64,000 nt of DNA from Brachynemurus nebulosus. Its lineage: Eukaryota > Arthropoda > Insecta > Neuroptera > Myrmeleontidae. Below the pieces are notes generated by a model. The model was not told where the DNA came from, ran no database searches, and saw only the letters and a program-made list of their open reading frames with translations. The translations under genes and the position numbers were made by a program. The DNA is taken from contig JAPWDM010000001.1 in NCBI GenBank assembly GCA_035578155.1, positions 161,235,498 through 161,299,497 of the forward strand, written 5' to 3'. Positions 11,285 to 24,520 of the stretch are shown here, piece by piece (within the stretch, counting starts at the first letter, position 1; each line of letters opens with the position of its first letter).

Positions 11285-13429
11285 CGGCCGCCTGGAGAAG
11301 TTTATTGGATAGACGTGGTGATTTTATAGTGATAAAATAAATCATTGTAAATTCTATCCGAATCATTTGTAATTAAAAAATAATGCATTCATTTTTATTG
11401 TCAACGAAACAATGACTGTGGAGTGAAAAGGGTTAAGGTATTTAAAATTTCCATTAATTTATTTTTATATTGCACCACAAAACAAAAAAAAAAAAAAAAA
11501 AAAATAAAAAAATAAAATAAAATGAAACTTTCATAGGTATAAAACCTGTAATCTACATCTTTTTGTTTCATTTTTGGCTTATTACATTTCACAGGAAATT
11601 CTGCCTGTTAGTAGAAATTATATTTATTTAAAAATATGTTATTACTGGACGCAGTCGACTGCGTTAATTTTGTTTTAATGTTGTTGAAATTAAAACATTG
11701 TGTTGGGTGTTGATATTATAAGTAAGAACATGTTTAGGTAATTTAAAAAAAAAGATAAACTTTACCCATCGTGCGTATATAATATACCTACTACATAGAA
11801 AAAAAAAAGTTTCTAAAACAATAGAAGTTTTATTTGCCATTACACCTTTCCATATTTTTTCACTTTTGTTCGACCATCTTTTTTTTCCGAACGGTAAAAT
11901 TGTGTTCGTATCGTAATACTGTTTTGTGATACGTTCTATCGCAGGCAGTGGTGACATAATTTGAACTGTTGAGAAAGATATGTTGCGAATGGTATGGGGA
12001 CGATTGAAACTTTTTTTTTTTAACACGATGGTTTTTCTTAGAAATGGTGTGCTGCCAACTGATTTTTACGGGTAAATTGATAAAATTATATTAATGGATA
12101 TCACGTGTCTTTTTTTTGTTGCTTTTCTGGTATGAATAAATGAAAAGTTGAGATGATGCTCTAATCCTTGGTTGAGTTATTGTTGACTAAAAACTGCAAT
12201 TATCTTGGGATTTAGGTATAAAATTATTGATTTTATTTAAAATTAGGTAGTCGACTCTGGCTTTCTTCATGTGGTATTGATTTTGCTTACACCGAGTTTA
12301 TTTTTTAGTTTGTTTTAAATCATAAAACGAATATTAAGGACTTTTCCTAAAAAACACACATCTACATTGGGGTGAAACGACAAAATGAAAGTCAATAATT
12401 TGTCTTCCATCTATGATTGGTTTTAATTGTTAACTTTATAGAAAGAATTGGCTATGTATAATTTTAATAGTCCATGTAGTACGTTATTTAAAAGTAGAGT
12501 ATATGTGGAGTAAAAGTATATTAAAAGTAGAGTGGCTTTAACACTGCCAATTACACACGATCAATTTCGAAGTATCCCGAGGAAAAAAAAATCGCATATG
12601 AATTGTTTAGAGAATAAAAAAAAATGGCTGAATCGAATTTCATGAAATTTTTTTCAAATTATATTGACGTTGATGCGCTCTTCGATTGGTACCCCAATAA
12701 AGTCGATGTCACTTTATATTCGCAAGATATTGTGAGGGAAAAATGTCCAAATACGCATATGAATACACACAGACACATAAACTCGTCTTTTTAAAAAATA
12801 GTGTAAAAACACGGTAGTTATCTTGAAACATAAACAATATACCTATACTAAAAATTTTGATTTCAATTTTCGGATCCATTCGAATGACTTCCGTATACGC
12901 CAAAAAAAAACGCAAGATTTCACTTTTTGTGATTTGATTTCTTTAAATTTTAGATAATTTTAAATTGTAATGTTTTTTACTTCAGTTTAGTAACAAGACA
13001 GCAAAAATGATTATACTTGAACGAAGACAAAACTTATTATAGAAACTTAACCGGTCTTGGAGACGAAATTTGCTTTAGGGCCGGATAAGATAATAATAAG
13101 ATAAGAATAAGTATTATCATGAATTTGGTTGGTATCTATTTAAATCTAAAATTTTCATATTTTAAAATGCTGTTGTAGGAAGTTGAATTTTGTTGCTTGT
13201 TATGTTATCGACCAGATCAACAATAAACATACAGGAATCATGAATTTATCAAAAAAAAAAAAAAAAAAAATTTTTGCCTACTTTACTTTGCCTACTTTGC
13301 CTACAACTTAGTAAACCTACACAGTTACTTTTTTTTTTCGTTACAAGGATTAAGTTAGTGACTCTAGAGCAAGCAAATAGTTAACTCTTCTTTGATTTAA
13401 TTAACAAATATTGCAATTTCTCAGGATTA
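11285..13429. other. A+T-rich DNA, no gene established
   Basis: This contains a poly-A tract (about 11484-11503), a perfect 16-bp palindrome ACGCAGTCGACTGCGT at 11649-11664, and a second A-run near 13251-13270. A 120-codon minus-strand open frame at 11664-12026 is basic and Phe/Ile/Lys-rich with no recognisable motif. I do not regard it as a gene. No element ends were found. Confidence 0.4.
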
Positions 13430-13437
13430 CCTACAAC

Positions 13438-13726
13438 CAGGGGTGCAACAACCGGGGGGGGGGGTATCCAAGGGGTCCGACCCCCCTACTAAAACTACGT
13501 GGACCCCTCATAAAATTACGTAAATTTTCCTTCAATTTTTTTAAACTTATATTAATAAGTAAAATTTTTAATAATCTATTGATGTTTTTTATTTGAAAAT
13601 TGAATTTTCGGTGACGATATTTTCGATAACATTTTCTAATGTTACCGGAGAATTGCATTATCAAAAAATTGGATTATTTAAATTTTTGTTGGCCCCTCCT
13701 ACAGATTTGTAGTTGTTGCGCCTTTG
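13438..13726. mobile_element. Small hAT-like element (CAGGGGTGCAACAAC ends)
   Basis: The left CAGGGGTGCAACAAC pairs imperfectly with the right GTTGTTGCGCCTTTG. Flanks CCTACAAC (13430-13437) and TCTGCAAC (13727-13734) agree at six of eight bases, consistent with an old hAT 8-bp duplication. It is 289 bp, contains a poly-G run near 13455-13464, and encodes nothing recognisable. Confidence 0.6.
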
Positions 13727-13832
13727 TCTGCAACTGTCTGAAATAGTTTCGCTTTCCTAAAGTAAAAATTTATAAAATCGATTCAGTAGTTTCCGAATTT
13801 ACACTCCTTGTATACATACATAAGCCAACAAA

Positions 13833-15655
13833 TAGTGTCCGACCGAAACTAGTTTTTCAACCGAAACCGAATTTCGGCTCCTGTCTCAGTTTCGGCCGAA
13901 ACCGAAACCGAAATTTTCTTTTAAGGCAATTTCTTCCCTGAAAATTTATGAAAAATTATGACAAATTCTATAAAAAATTATGAAACTTTATGAAACAGTA
14001 AATTATTAAAAAATCATATTTTTTCATAGAAAATCATAAAAAAATGGCCATAGCTTTAATGAAAAATTATGCATTATTCTAAAATACTGTCGTCTAAAAT
14101 ACTCAACGTCTAAAAATCTATTAAAATCTCTGTTTTTTTAACGATAATTTCTGACAAACGATGAATTCTTCTGAAAAAATATGATAATGAATTATGATTA
14201 TAAAAATGTCCAAATTTGGATATGTTTTTTTAAGTTTTTCATAATTTGTCATAATTATTTTCATAGATTTTTTTCCGTCAGGGTTACTATTTGATTCTCG
14301 TTTCAGTGAATCATAACAGAAGCACGTGTGTTTAAAAAGCTCGTATTTGAATTGTATTAAAATATATGCGAGATACAGAATAAGAAAGTATGTACAAATA
14401 TAAAGGTTTAGATGACTATAATATTGAAATAATGGAAACATTAGGAGTGGAAGTCATCAGGAAAAAATAAAATGAAAGATTAATTTAATTTAAAAATGGC
14501 GCAACCGGTTTCGGAAGAGCTAGTGCTTCCGTCTTCAGGCGTATTCCTTTAATAAAAATAAAAACAATATATAAAAATACAGTGCATATATATAAAAATA
14601 CATTTGTTTACTATTAATTTCATAAATATGCACTGTATTTTTATATATTGTTTTTATTTTTATTAAAGGAATACGCCTGAAGACGGAAGCACTAGCTCTT
14701 CCGAAACCGGTTGCGCAATTTTTAAATTAAATTAATCTTTCATTTTATTTTTTCCTGATGACTTCCACTCCTAATGTTTCCATTATTAAGAAAGTATGTA
14801 ATTCACACAAAAAAAATCTTTCGGATAATTATTTAAATCAGTCTTTAATATCGATATTGTACCAGCTGTATTATAATCTCCTTGACATCCAAAGATTCTA
14901 TTAAAAAATATCAAATTATTGAGCACTTTTTATTAATTTTTAGGTTCATAATTATACGCTGCTTTATACACCGCTATTTTCCATTTAAATAAGTTAAAAT
15001 TAGCAAGGTCAGGGCCAGATTAACCCAGTCTTAGGCCCTAGATATTTTCTTCTTACCCCTCTTTCTCTCTCCCCGTGTCGGGATTTAGCTTCGAGTGGGC
15101 CTGAGACATTTGAGCGGTTGCTGAGATGAAGGATTTTTAGTGCTACTTTTGCCAAAATTTCCTCGAAAAAAAATTTAAAAAAAGAACACTATTCTACTTC
15201 TGATTTGAGAGATTCATTATGTATTAATTTTTAACGGCTCCTATTGATTATATGAAAAGTAAAAACAAATCTTAAATATTGATTCAAATATTCAAAATAG
15301 ATAGTTTGGCCACGTCCTTCAAAGAATTGGGTATTAAACATTTGTCTCATTTGTCTATTCCATGATCCGGAACTGAATGGGATATATAATTATTATTAAG
15401 AGGTTGCCAATAAATTATAGTAAAAGTGAACTTTGATATTAATTTTTAATTAATACAGGATTAATTTGTACTTAATTGGAAGTGAAAAACACCGTCCGAG
15501 TAATGCCGATCGTGACCGAACGCAACGCAACAGCTCACGAACGGAGTTTCGGTTTCGGTCGTAGTTCCGGCCTTTTTGCTGCCGAAACCGAAACTAAATC
15601 GAAACTCCAATTTTGCGCCGAAACTGTCCGAAACCGAAATTTCGGTCGGACACTA
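13833..15655. mobile_element. hAT element (1823 bp), non-autonomous, with nested insertion
   Basis: The ends TAGTGTCCGACCGAAA and (opposite strand) TAGTGTCCGACCGAAA are flanked by a perfect 8-bp duplication CCAACAAA at 13825-13832 and 15656-15663. Both subterminal regions (about 13845-13915 and 15515-15650) are packed with CCGAAACCGA / TTTCGG motifs, the usual hAT pattern of clustered binding repeats. No transposase motif was found; an open frame over the right end merely reads through these motifs. It harbours a 392-bp palindromic insertion (14395-14786) and, at about 15010, a piece starting CAGGGCCAGATTA that resembles one end of a small hAT MITE. Confidence 0.88.
14395..14786. mobile_element. 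Near-perfect palindromic insertion with 14-bp flanking repeat
   Basis: A 14-bp direct repeat TAAGAAAGTATGTA lies on both sides (14381-14394 and 14787-14800). Between them are 33 bases of unpaired sequence and then two ~160-base arms (about 14428-14590 and 14626-14786) that are almost perfect inverted copies around a ~35-base A+T-rich loop. Each arm contains 'CTGAAGACGGAAG' then 'CTTCCGAAACCGG', a stem with flanking bases resembling part of a hammerhead-ribozyme core, a feature known from Penelope-like retroelements. A target repeat longer than 10 bp favours retrotransposition over cut-and-paste. Assignment to Penelope-like elements is inference only. Confidence 0.7.
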
Positions 15656-15663
15656 CCAACAAA

Positions 15664-16108
15664 CTTACACTATTCCTGTTCTCTTTATAATATTAGTATA
15701 GTTATAACATTAAATATGTCTACTTTCGTTATTTAATTCACTATCTACAGATCCGCACATCACAGTAATATTTTCACTCGGCTTTTATTTCACTGTTATA
15801 TTATGTACCTATCTGATTGTGAGTTTCACTTGAAGTTGTGAGTTGTGCTAAATCTCATTGTGCAAGTATTAAACGAACTAAAAGTTAACAGTTGATGTCT
15901 GTGTCTGCTTGACGAAGATAAATTGTAACAAAAATGTCTCTAGTTTTGTTTTTATTTTGAAATCTAAAATACATTCTACATTTTACTGCAGACGACAGAT
16001 TTGTAAGTTATTCACTCTCTAATAATACGAGATATATTGCATAAATATGTCATGTAGTTTGCATATATTAAATAAAGCTTGATAGCAAACAATATAACTA
16101 AAATATGT
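15664..16108. other. A+T-rich DNA, no gene recognised
   Basis: No exon, RNA or repeat end was recognised between the hAT element and direct-repeat copy 2. Confidence 0.45.
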
Positions 16109-16333
16109 AAACTATATATTACTCATTTCAGATACAATTGATCATGAGTTTTCGTTAAAAAATTAAATAATTCTTATATTCGACACAAATAAATCTTCTA
16201 TTCTTTTCTAAAAACAAACTGCAATTTTAAAATTTACGTAAATGCAATATAATAAAAGGGATAAAGCCAAGAAAACGGAAATTTTTTAAATTCAAAGTGA
16301 CGAAGCATGGTTTAATTTAACTGAAATGAACTA
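16109..16333 (+). repeat. Dispersed direct repeat, copy 2
   Basis: Homologous to 7382-7597 in the same orientation, with small substitutions and short indels. After 'ctgaaatgaac' this copy continues with 'tatacttagaat' instead of an (AT)n array. Confidence 0.8.
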
Positions 16334-16548
16334 TACTTAGAATATTTTGTAAAAATTTACTCCAAAAGCAATGGGAAAATATTCTTAAGTGAATCAGGTG
16401 TAAAGTGAATTTAACAATAAATGAGTTTTCCGATGCTTCAATCATAGTTTTCCAGGGTAAATTACACTTTTCCTTTGATGATTTATTTATTTAATTACGT
16501 ATCTCGATGATTGATTTGTTGATTACTTGATTAGATATTATGAATGTA

Positions 16549-17092
16549 CAGCTAAACCTTTTTTTATGCGGTCTTTTATTATACGATTTTTTATGCGGTT
16601 TTTAAAATTTTTTTGTTAAACTGCATAATGTAAATCAAAAGTAAGAGAAAGCAAGAAAATTAAACATTAACTATAATAATTTTCTTTGAAAAAATTAATT
16701 TTTAATGGTTTTTAAACATTTAATTAATACATTGCATAAGAATATAAGTTATTGCATTATTCAGCTTTTTTACAGGTGTATTTTTTAGAATCTTCATGAA
16801 ATTGTAAAAATGAAATAAAATGTTCTCATGTGTAAATTAATACACTTTATATTATTTAGAAAAGAACTTCTAAGCAAATCGTGAAGTTTTGAGCGTTCTG
16901 AGTAATGTATTTTCCATGAAACTTTTTTTATGCGGTCCCGATTCACCACATAAAAAAAAAAAATTGTTTTTTTTTACAATCTGGACCGAAGTATACTTTT
17001 TATACATAACTATTTATGAAGTTTTTAAATATATTTTTTTGTGCGATTTTTTTATGCAGTCCCTATTCACCGCACAGAAAAAGGTTTACCTG
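16549..17092. mobile_element. Non-autonomous pogo/mariner-like element, copy 1
   Basis: The inverted ends CAGCTAAACCTTTTTTTATG and (opposite strand) CAGGTAAACCTTTTTCTGTG are flanked by TA at 16547-16548 and 17093-17094. The subterminal 'tatgcggt' occurs repeatedly near both ends. CAG-starting ends with 'AACCT' and TA duplications resemble pogo/Tigger elements. A second, longer family member lies at 60372-61223. At 544 bp it has no transposase. Confidence 0.78.
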
Positions 17093-17554
17093 TAAATTAT
17101 ACTAAAGTGGGAGAGTGAGAATTGAACTTTAAAGTTATACACGTTAGGTTCATAGAACGAAAATGAAAAACCAGCATCAAAAATAATTTTTTGGAACATT
17201 AGGCCAGGATGAGCGCGACCGTATAGGTGAATTAGACGACTGCTTAAGATATCAAAAAAAAAATTGTTGAATTGATTATTTAACTAGTTACTTCTAAAAT
17301 TTTGTAAATTTTTTAATGTACAATTGTGCATTTCGGGTAGGCAATAAAGGCCTGTTTTTGAAGAAAATATGATTACAAATTTTATTTGAAATTTCCTGGT
17401 GAAAATTTTAGTATTAATTAAGTTATGAACAAAAAAAGATTTTAGCCAAAGTGTAAGAAATTTTGAAATCATCAATAAATTTTCTATTTTCAATCCAAAA
17501 AAAAAAAAAAAAAAATCGTAACAATTAAAAAAAAATTGAATTTGTACCCCTGTA
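17093..17554. other. A+T-rich DNA, no gene recognised
   Basis: Unstructured sequence with a poly-A run at about 17497-17515. Confidence 0.45.
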
Positions 17555-17562
17555 GACTGTAG

Positions 17563-18256
17563 TAGAGATGTCGATTCTCCAAAAAAAAATCGATTTTTGG
17601 ATCGATTTAAATCGAAATCAAAAAAATCGATTCAAAAGAAAATCGGCTAAAAAAAAATCGATTCTGTGAGATCGATCTAAAAAATCGAAATTTTGAAAAG
17701 TTTAATAAAATTAGCTGATAATTTTTGTTTAACGGACTTACTTGATAGTACGTAGGTAATATCAGTAATATCGTGTTAAAACGCCTTACATTATATTTGT
17801 AAAGGCGATGAATGAGTTAATTTTTCAATTATAATTATAAAAAATAAGGCAATTGAATATGTAGGACGAATATCACGAATTGAACCAAGTTTATTCAAAA
17901 ATTTCAAACAAATTGTCAAAAAAGTATTTTCTAAATAAGTCGCTTTTGTGGGAAAGAAATCGTCGTTTGCACAGATAGGTGGTGTCTTCCTTCCTTTTGT
18001 ATTAATAGTCTGACTTATATAGAGCCATAGGAGGGGTTTGTTGATATAACGAGTAAAAAGTGACAATTAGCAATAGAGTTTTTGGTGTTTCATTTTAACA
18101 CATGTTTCTTTGTAGAATTACTATCGGTTATCGATCTCTTACTTTTAATAATCGATTCATGAATCGATTCAAATGAAAAAAATCGAAAAAAGAATCGATT
18201 TTTTTAAGCTTCGATTAATCGATTTTCGATTAATCGATTTAAAATCGACATCTCTA
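17563..18256. mobile_element. Non-autonomous hAT element (694 bp), TAGAGATGTCGAT ends
   Basis: The inverted ends TAGAGATGTCGAT are flanked by a perfect 8-bp duplication GACTGTAG (17555-17562 and 18257-18264). Both ends contain arrays of ATCGATT/AATCGAT motifs (about 17575-17695 and 18120-18246). The middle is A+T-rich. A 91-codon minus-strand frame at 17791-18066 shows no transposase motif. The end type is widespread among insect hAT elements. Confidence 0.87.
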
Positions 18257-18264
18257 GACTGTAG

Positions 18265-20405
18265 TAGTGACTATAAGACAAGTATAACTTACAATTAGTG
18301 GTTAATATACGAATTTATCATTTTCCAATACACATCTTCGTAGTTACTGTATTTAAGCTATAATTATGTATACTGATCGTGCATAATTATGGTGTTGTAT
18401 ACATATATACGTCCCTTACGTTTTACACCCGTAAAATCATTCCTTTTTAAAGGAAAATCAACTGCAAAAATGTAAAAATTTAAATAATAAATAAATATAC
18501 CTAAAAATACATAGGTATTATTTAAATAAAAGCAAATAGGTAGGTATATATTTATATAAAAATATACGGTGAAAAAAAGGGTAAAATGAGTATACATATA
18601 GCCCATTTATTGATTTATTTCTACATATAACAACGCATTATTGACGAACTAGAATTAAAAGGAAATCCCCATTAATAAAGTCCGGATATTAATCGCATAC
18701 ACACATTTTCAGAAATGATTCGTTGGTTGTAGGAGAATTGTTTAGTGTTATTAATTATATTTATTTTTTATTTTTTTTACAGGAATTATTTTGTTTACCT
18801 TTGATAAAATTAATTATTTGATTAATGGATATTACTATAAAATTGTAAAACCTTTATGGGCTTTCGAAAATACGTATTTAAATTGTACATATGCGGGCAT
18901 AAAAAATGATTTCGATTATATTTTTTGATGCTATGAGTAGTTATAATAACTTATAATCTATAACGCTTATAACTTATTGACTGGTATTTGTTTTGTAATT
19001 AACTCACAATCAGTCTCAATGCGTATTGAACATTAAAGTACGGATGAACCAGATCTTTATCGAGCGCGAATATAGGAAAGTGATTATGGTGAAAAATATT
19101 TTTTATTTGGTTACTTAAAGGGATGGTAATGTATTAAAATTTTTTATTTCTCATTTTTTTTTATTGTTTCATATTGAGATTGTTGTGTCAAAATTTGAAA
19201 CGAATCCGAGTAAAACTAACTAAGATATAGATAGAACTTTGAGCGTTTGTTGCTCCGATACGTTTGTGTATCCCTTCCAGCAGGTACGTGGCTTTGTGCT
19301 CTCGGAATCCCTAAATTCTTTTATACATGGATGGGTCTTTGTAAGTATACTAATGTGTACTATAACCAATGACGTAGATATGAAAAAATTTTTCATATTT
19401 AATTTTGGATTTTCATGTAGACAAAACTTTAAAGCGATTTTCTGACACTTGTCATTTTTGAAACCGGTGAACAGTTTAAATCAAAATCTACTCGACCGAT
19501 TGTTTTGAAATTTTGAATACAGATTCCTTACATAAATGACTAGGTATTCCTGGGAGCTTTTTTTTTATTTTTCATAACTATTAATTTTACAATAACAAGT
19601 ACGTCAATTTTTTTGACGAAAATCGGTGTTTTCACTTCTAAATGTCACCAAAAATTAAAAAAATCGAAGAAAAAAGAATTTCTCCCAGGGATACCTTAGG
19701 GAAAATGTTATCTAATGATACCATTCATTTTTTTTTTTTATTTCGGATGATCCACTCATGAGTTATATTGTTCACCGACAGACAACTTTTTTTCGCGGCA
19801 CCTCCAAAGATTTGCTGCCGTTGGCTTAACTATTTATATTTTGTTTTAAAAAATTAAGGAAGTGTTGTTCGTATGTTGTAATATTATGTTACGATCGATT
19901 AATTAAATTTGTATTACCTGTAGCGTCTGAAAAAAATTCTTAAAAATGGGCCTTTTTTATGCCGAATTAACGTTACGATCCCCTTAACCAATGTCAAAAA
20001 AATTTTTATGGGACCACCTGGAGAACTTTATCTACTAACCGAAAAAAAGGCGCAAATTGGCTCAGAAATGTGGGAGAAATCGGTGTAAATAAAAGCTTGA
20101 TTTAATAAACTATTTTTTTTACTTAAATTTATTTTATACTTTTTAGTTTAATTACAATTACTACAGATAATTTAACTCATGTGTATCAAGTCCCATAAGA
20201 ATATTGTAGTTTTTTCACTTTTACCATAGAAAAAAGTTAGGGCAGACTTTTACAGCGATAAAAATAGTACAAAACATTTCATTCGTCATTTCATTGTAGG
20301 TAAACACGATAAAAACATTTTACTGGCTTCAGAACCATGGTAACGATATATTAAATAATAATATGAATTATACTAATTTAATTTATTCGTTAAATTATCA
20401 TACCG
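18265..20405. other. A+T-rich DNA, no gene established
   Basis: No real exon was recognised. The part from about 19480 to 19830 has the texture of an old interspersed repeat ('ctcgaccgattgttttgaaa', 'ttgttcaccgacagac'), but no boundaries could be drawn. The 68-codon plus-strand frame at 19239-19445 shows nothing recognisable. Confidence 0.4.
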
Positions 20406-20631
20406 TATTACACTTGAGTTTTATATTTTTTCTGAATAAATTTGTATTTTCTACAAATCAAATTTCTTGCCTAACAGCAATTTAACTCGAAGAATTGTGA
20501 ACCTAAAAACGCTTCAGCTCCGTTGTCGCGTTTTTGTTAGTTGACAATTCTTCTCGCTAAATTGCTAGGCAACAAATTTTCGTTAGACAAAGCCAAATTT
20601 ATTCGAAAAAATACAAATCTCTTGTGTAATA
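20406..20631. mobile_element. Foldback MITE (~226 bp)
   Basis: Two ~100-base arms pair imperfectly. TATTACACTTGAG at the left matches the complement of the right end GTGTAATA, and further in 'ttgcctaacagcaatttaac' matches the complement of 'gctaaattgctaggcaa', with 'aacctaaaaacgc' facing 'gcgtttttgtta'. The short loop is around 20510-20530. It has no coding capacity, and no target duplication was established. Confidence 0.7.
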
Positions 20632-21847
20632 ATAAGTGAAAAAAGTTAAAAAAAAATTTTTAACCTATATGTTAATAGGTTATTTTACCTTAATCAAACA
20701 TAATTATGGAAACTAAAAACTGAAATGTAAAATCAATAGACATTAAATATTTGACAGTACGAAATGTCAAATTGCAAGTTAAATAAAAGCTTTTAATAAA
20801 AACAATTTTTTATCCTTTCACATTTACATTAAATATGCTTATAATGTACTACTAACAATGAAAGTGGAAGCCGTAAGAAGTCAAAATTTCAATAGTTCAA
20901 GGAGTATATTTTATTTCGATTCAAAGAAAAAAAAATCGTTTTGAGAGTGTATGAACGAATCTATCTACGAAAGTAATTATCATTTCTGCACAAGAACTGA
21001 TTTTCTACTGAAACAAAATTTCTATTTACATCAGTACCCAGATAAAATTAAATAAAACATATGTAGGTACCATAATTATAAGTGTAATAAAAATTTGGAA
21101 AATTTTCAATTTACATGTCCGGATATAAATCTTCTAGTCGAAAATGAGTGTGAATAAGGGGAATGAGATTGACGGGATGAATGGAGTTGAACGTATCTAC
21201 GTATACATATTACGAGAGTATCCGTATATATATGAACTCATCGCACATAGGAGAGCTCTCTGTAAGCATGTAAAATAAAAGAGGCGGGATGGATAATAGC
21301 CGGATGGCGAAGTATGTTGTGATAAAATGTCACTTCGCAGTTTCATCATCATTTTAAATAATTTTACTTCACCATACTCGTACATATTATGTATGAATAT
21401 TGTTCGTATGTAGGTATTATACATTCTGAGAATAGGCTAAATCCGTAAGATTATCTAATGTTTTTGGATAGTCATTTTTTTTACAACTTTTCTAATTTTG
21501 GTAACAGATTTACAGTAACATGATTTGTTTGGTCTTTTTTTAAAACATTACCTTCATTCGGGGTGAATCCGGACGATTTTTCGGTTTATGGCAATGAACT
21601 ATTTAGAGTTAATCTAAAAAAATTCTAAAAAATAAATTAAATACTTTAATATCACAAGCCTGATATTACTTCAACTATACGCTCATGTAGTTTAGTCCCG
21701 CTTTCTTTTCGTACTGATGCACCATGGTGACAAAAAGACAATTTTTTGTTAATTAATTTATCAAAACAAAATTAAGCATAATACAGTTATCATTTATTAT
21801 ATATATGTTGTTAACACAATACCAAACATTTTGTTGTCAGTCCCTAA

Positions 21848-21849
<2 letters not shown>
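20632..21849. other. A+T-rich DNA, no gene recognised
   Basis: No recognisable exon or element ends. Open frames here are short and featureless. Confidence 0.45.

Positions 21850-21898
<49 letters not shown>
21850..21898. repeat. (AT)n microsatellite
   Basis: About 49 bases of TA dinucleotides; the tyrosine/isoleucine-repeat open frames over it are artefacts. Confidence 0.97.
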
Positions 21899-23087
<1,189 letters not shown>

Positions 23088-23238
23088 AATGCCTCACTAT
23101 GTGCTACGAATTCGTACAAGTAGTAAAAATTAATATCGTGTATATAAACTGTCGAAATCGTATTCCAACACCGTAAATCGAAATATAAAAAACTTATCTA
23201 TAAGTTTTGTCCAATAAACGTCAAAGAATATTTTTAGT

Positions 23239-23612
23239 GTTCCGTACCAAAATTGGCAAAACGGAACATTTATGCAATCACTTCGGTGTCTGTCCGAGTG
23301 TCACAGGCAATTTCCTCTGAAACCACTCAACGCGAAAATTTGAAACTTAGCATGGAGTTAGGGTGAGGTGGCCTAAATTACAGATGTAAAGTTGAATTTC
23401 AATTCTGGAGGTTAATTTTATGGGATAACCTATAAAGTAACAATAAATCTTTTTGCCAAGAGCACCAAGTAAGGTATTAAATGAAAGCTTATAAAAGCTC
23501 GAATTCAGTAAAGTAGGTACATACTTTTTTCCATTTTTTTTTTTAATTTGGAAATACATCATAAAAATGGCTGTCCCTGGCCTTTATTACCAGAAGGATT
23601 GTCAGTTTGTTT
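23239..23612 (+). repeat. Probable repeat head with GTTCCGTACC / GGAAC hairpin
   Basis: It begins with 'gttccgtacc...aaaacggaac' (23240-23266), a small dyad, then 'gcaatcacttcggtgtctgtccg'. This resembles the start of a widespread arthropod interspersed repeat known from family experience, whose other end reads '...tacggaaccct'. It leads directly into the repeat arm at 23613. A possible related terminal fragment ('gggttcc...acgaaaccct') is near 56118-56146. Confidence 0.45.
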
Positions 23613-24520
23613 CTTAGTTTGTTAATACACTCTTAAAGAATGTTGAATTTGTAGCTTGTGAGGTGGATGGGAGCTTTCAGCTTATATACTTTTGATGTTG
23701 TGTATTTTTGAAAACAATTGAACCTTCATCTCTCCAAACTTGGTTTTTTAATCGGGTACGATTAGTGTAACCCTTACATGGAACCTTGTGACCACTGTAT
23801 GGAACAAATTATTATTTAAATTTTTAAATTATGGCAGTTTACTTGATTTAAATTATTTTTCAAATACTGTTCATAGCCGACAATTTTGAATTTCTAATCG
23901 ATTTTTTTCACTGTTTTTCAAGCTTAAAAATTTTTTCTTGTCTACCGTTATAAAGTGAATAAAAAAAACCTACAATTCAAGAAAAAAAAGAGCCTCGTAG
24001 GATACAATGCACAAAAATCATTGGCCAGTCAATTTTCAAATTTGACGTCAATTTTTAGGGTTTGTGTAAGATATTTTGACTTGAAATTTTAACCAGTTAT
24101 TGTCCATGTTATAAAGTATATTTTCGAAAAATTTCATCAAATTTCATTTAAAACATCCGAAGTTAAAACCAAAAAAAAAAAAACGAAATTTAGCAGTATC
24201 TCCAGTTTTATTTTTTTTTTAAGATTATGTGTGCTGATAAAAATTTCATACTATAACCGCTGGTAGACTATATCGTAGTGAATACCCTCAATTTTTTTCA
24301 TTGTTTTTAGACCTACACATACCGAGATATATTCATCAATATGTTTAGAAAGTACGACTAAAATGGTCGATTTTTCACAAAATGGCCGATAACTTTCGTA
24401 GCGGCGATTGCAAGTGGTAGAAAATGTTCATTTCATATAGTCTTATATGTAATTAACATGCTACCAAAAAAAATTTGAGGGGGGAAACAGTTCCTTATGC
24501 TTTGTTTATCCGACTTCATT
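23613..24520 (+). repeat. ~0.9-kb dispersed repeat, single arm
   Basis: Highly similar in the same orientation to 42372-43279 and in reverse orientation to 40330-41158. Shared landmarks are 'ttaatacactcttaaag', 'tacatggaaccttgtgacc', 'acaatgcacaaaaatcattgg' and 'ggggggaaacagttcc'. It contains many AAAATTT-rich tracts and no coding frame. Only one arm is present here, whereas the other two copies face each other. It ends around 'tttatccgact'. Confidence 0.85.

Noticed and set aside
11649..11664. Perfect 16-bp palindrome ACGCAGTCGACTGCGT
   Set aside because: Isolated, with no repeat or gene context; may be chance or a protein-binding site but nothing supports a role.
11664..12026. 120-codon open frame on the minus strand
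   Set aside because: No recognisable domain, composition typical of A+T-rich chance frames, no splice or element context.
13431..13664. Open frames around 13411-13664 on both strands
   Set aside because: They read through a small hAT-like element with poly-G/poly-C runs; no coding signal.
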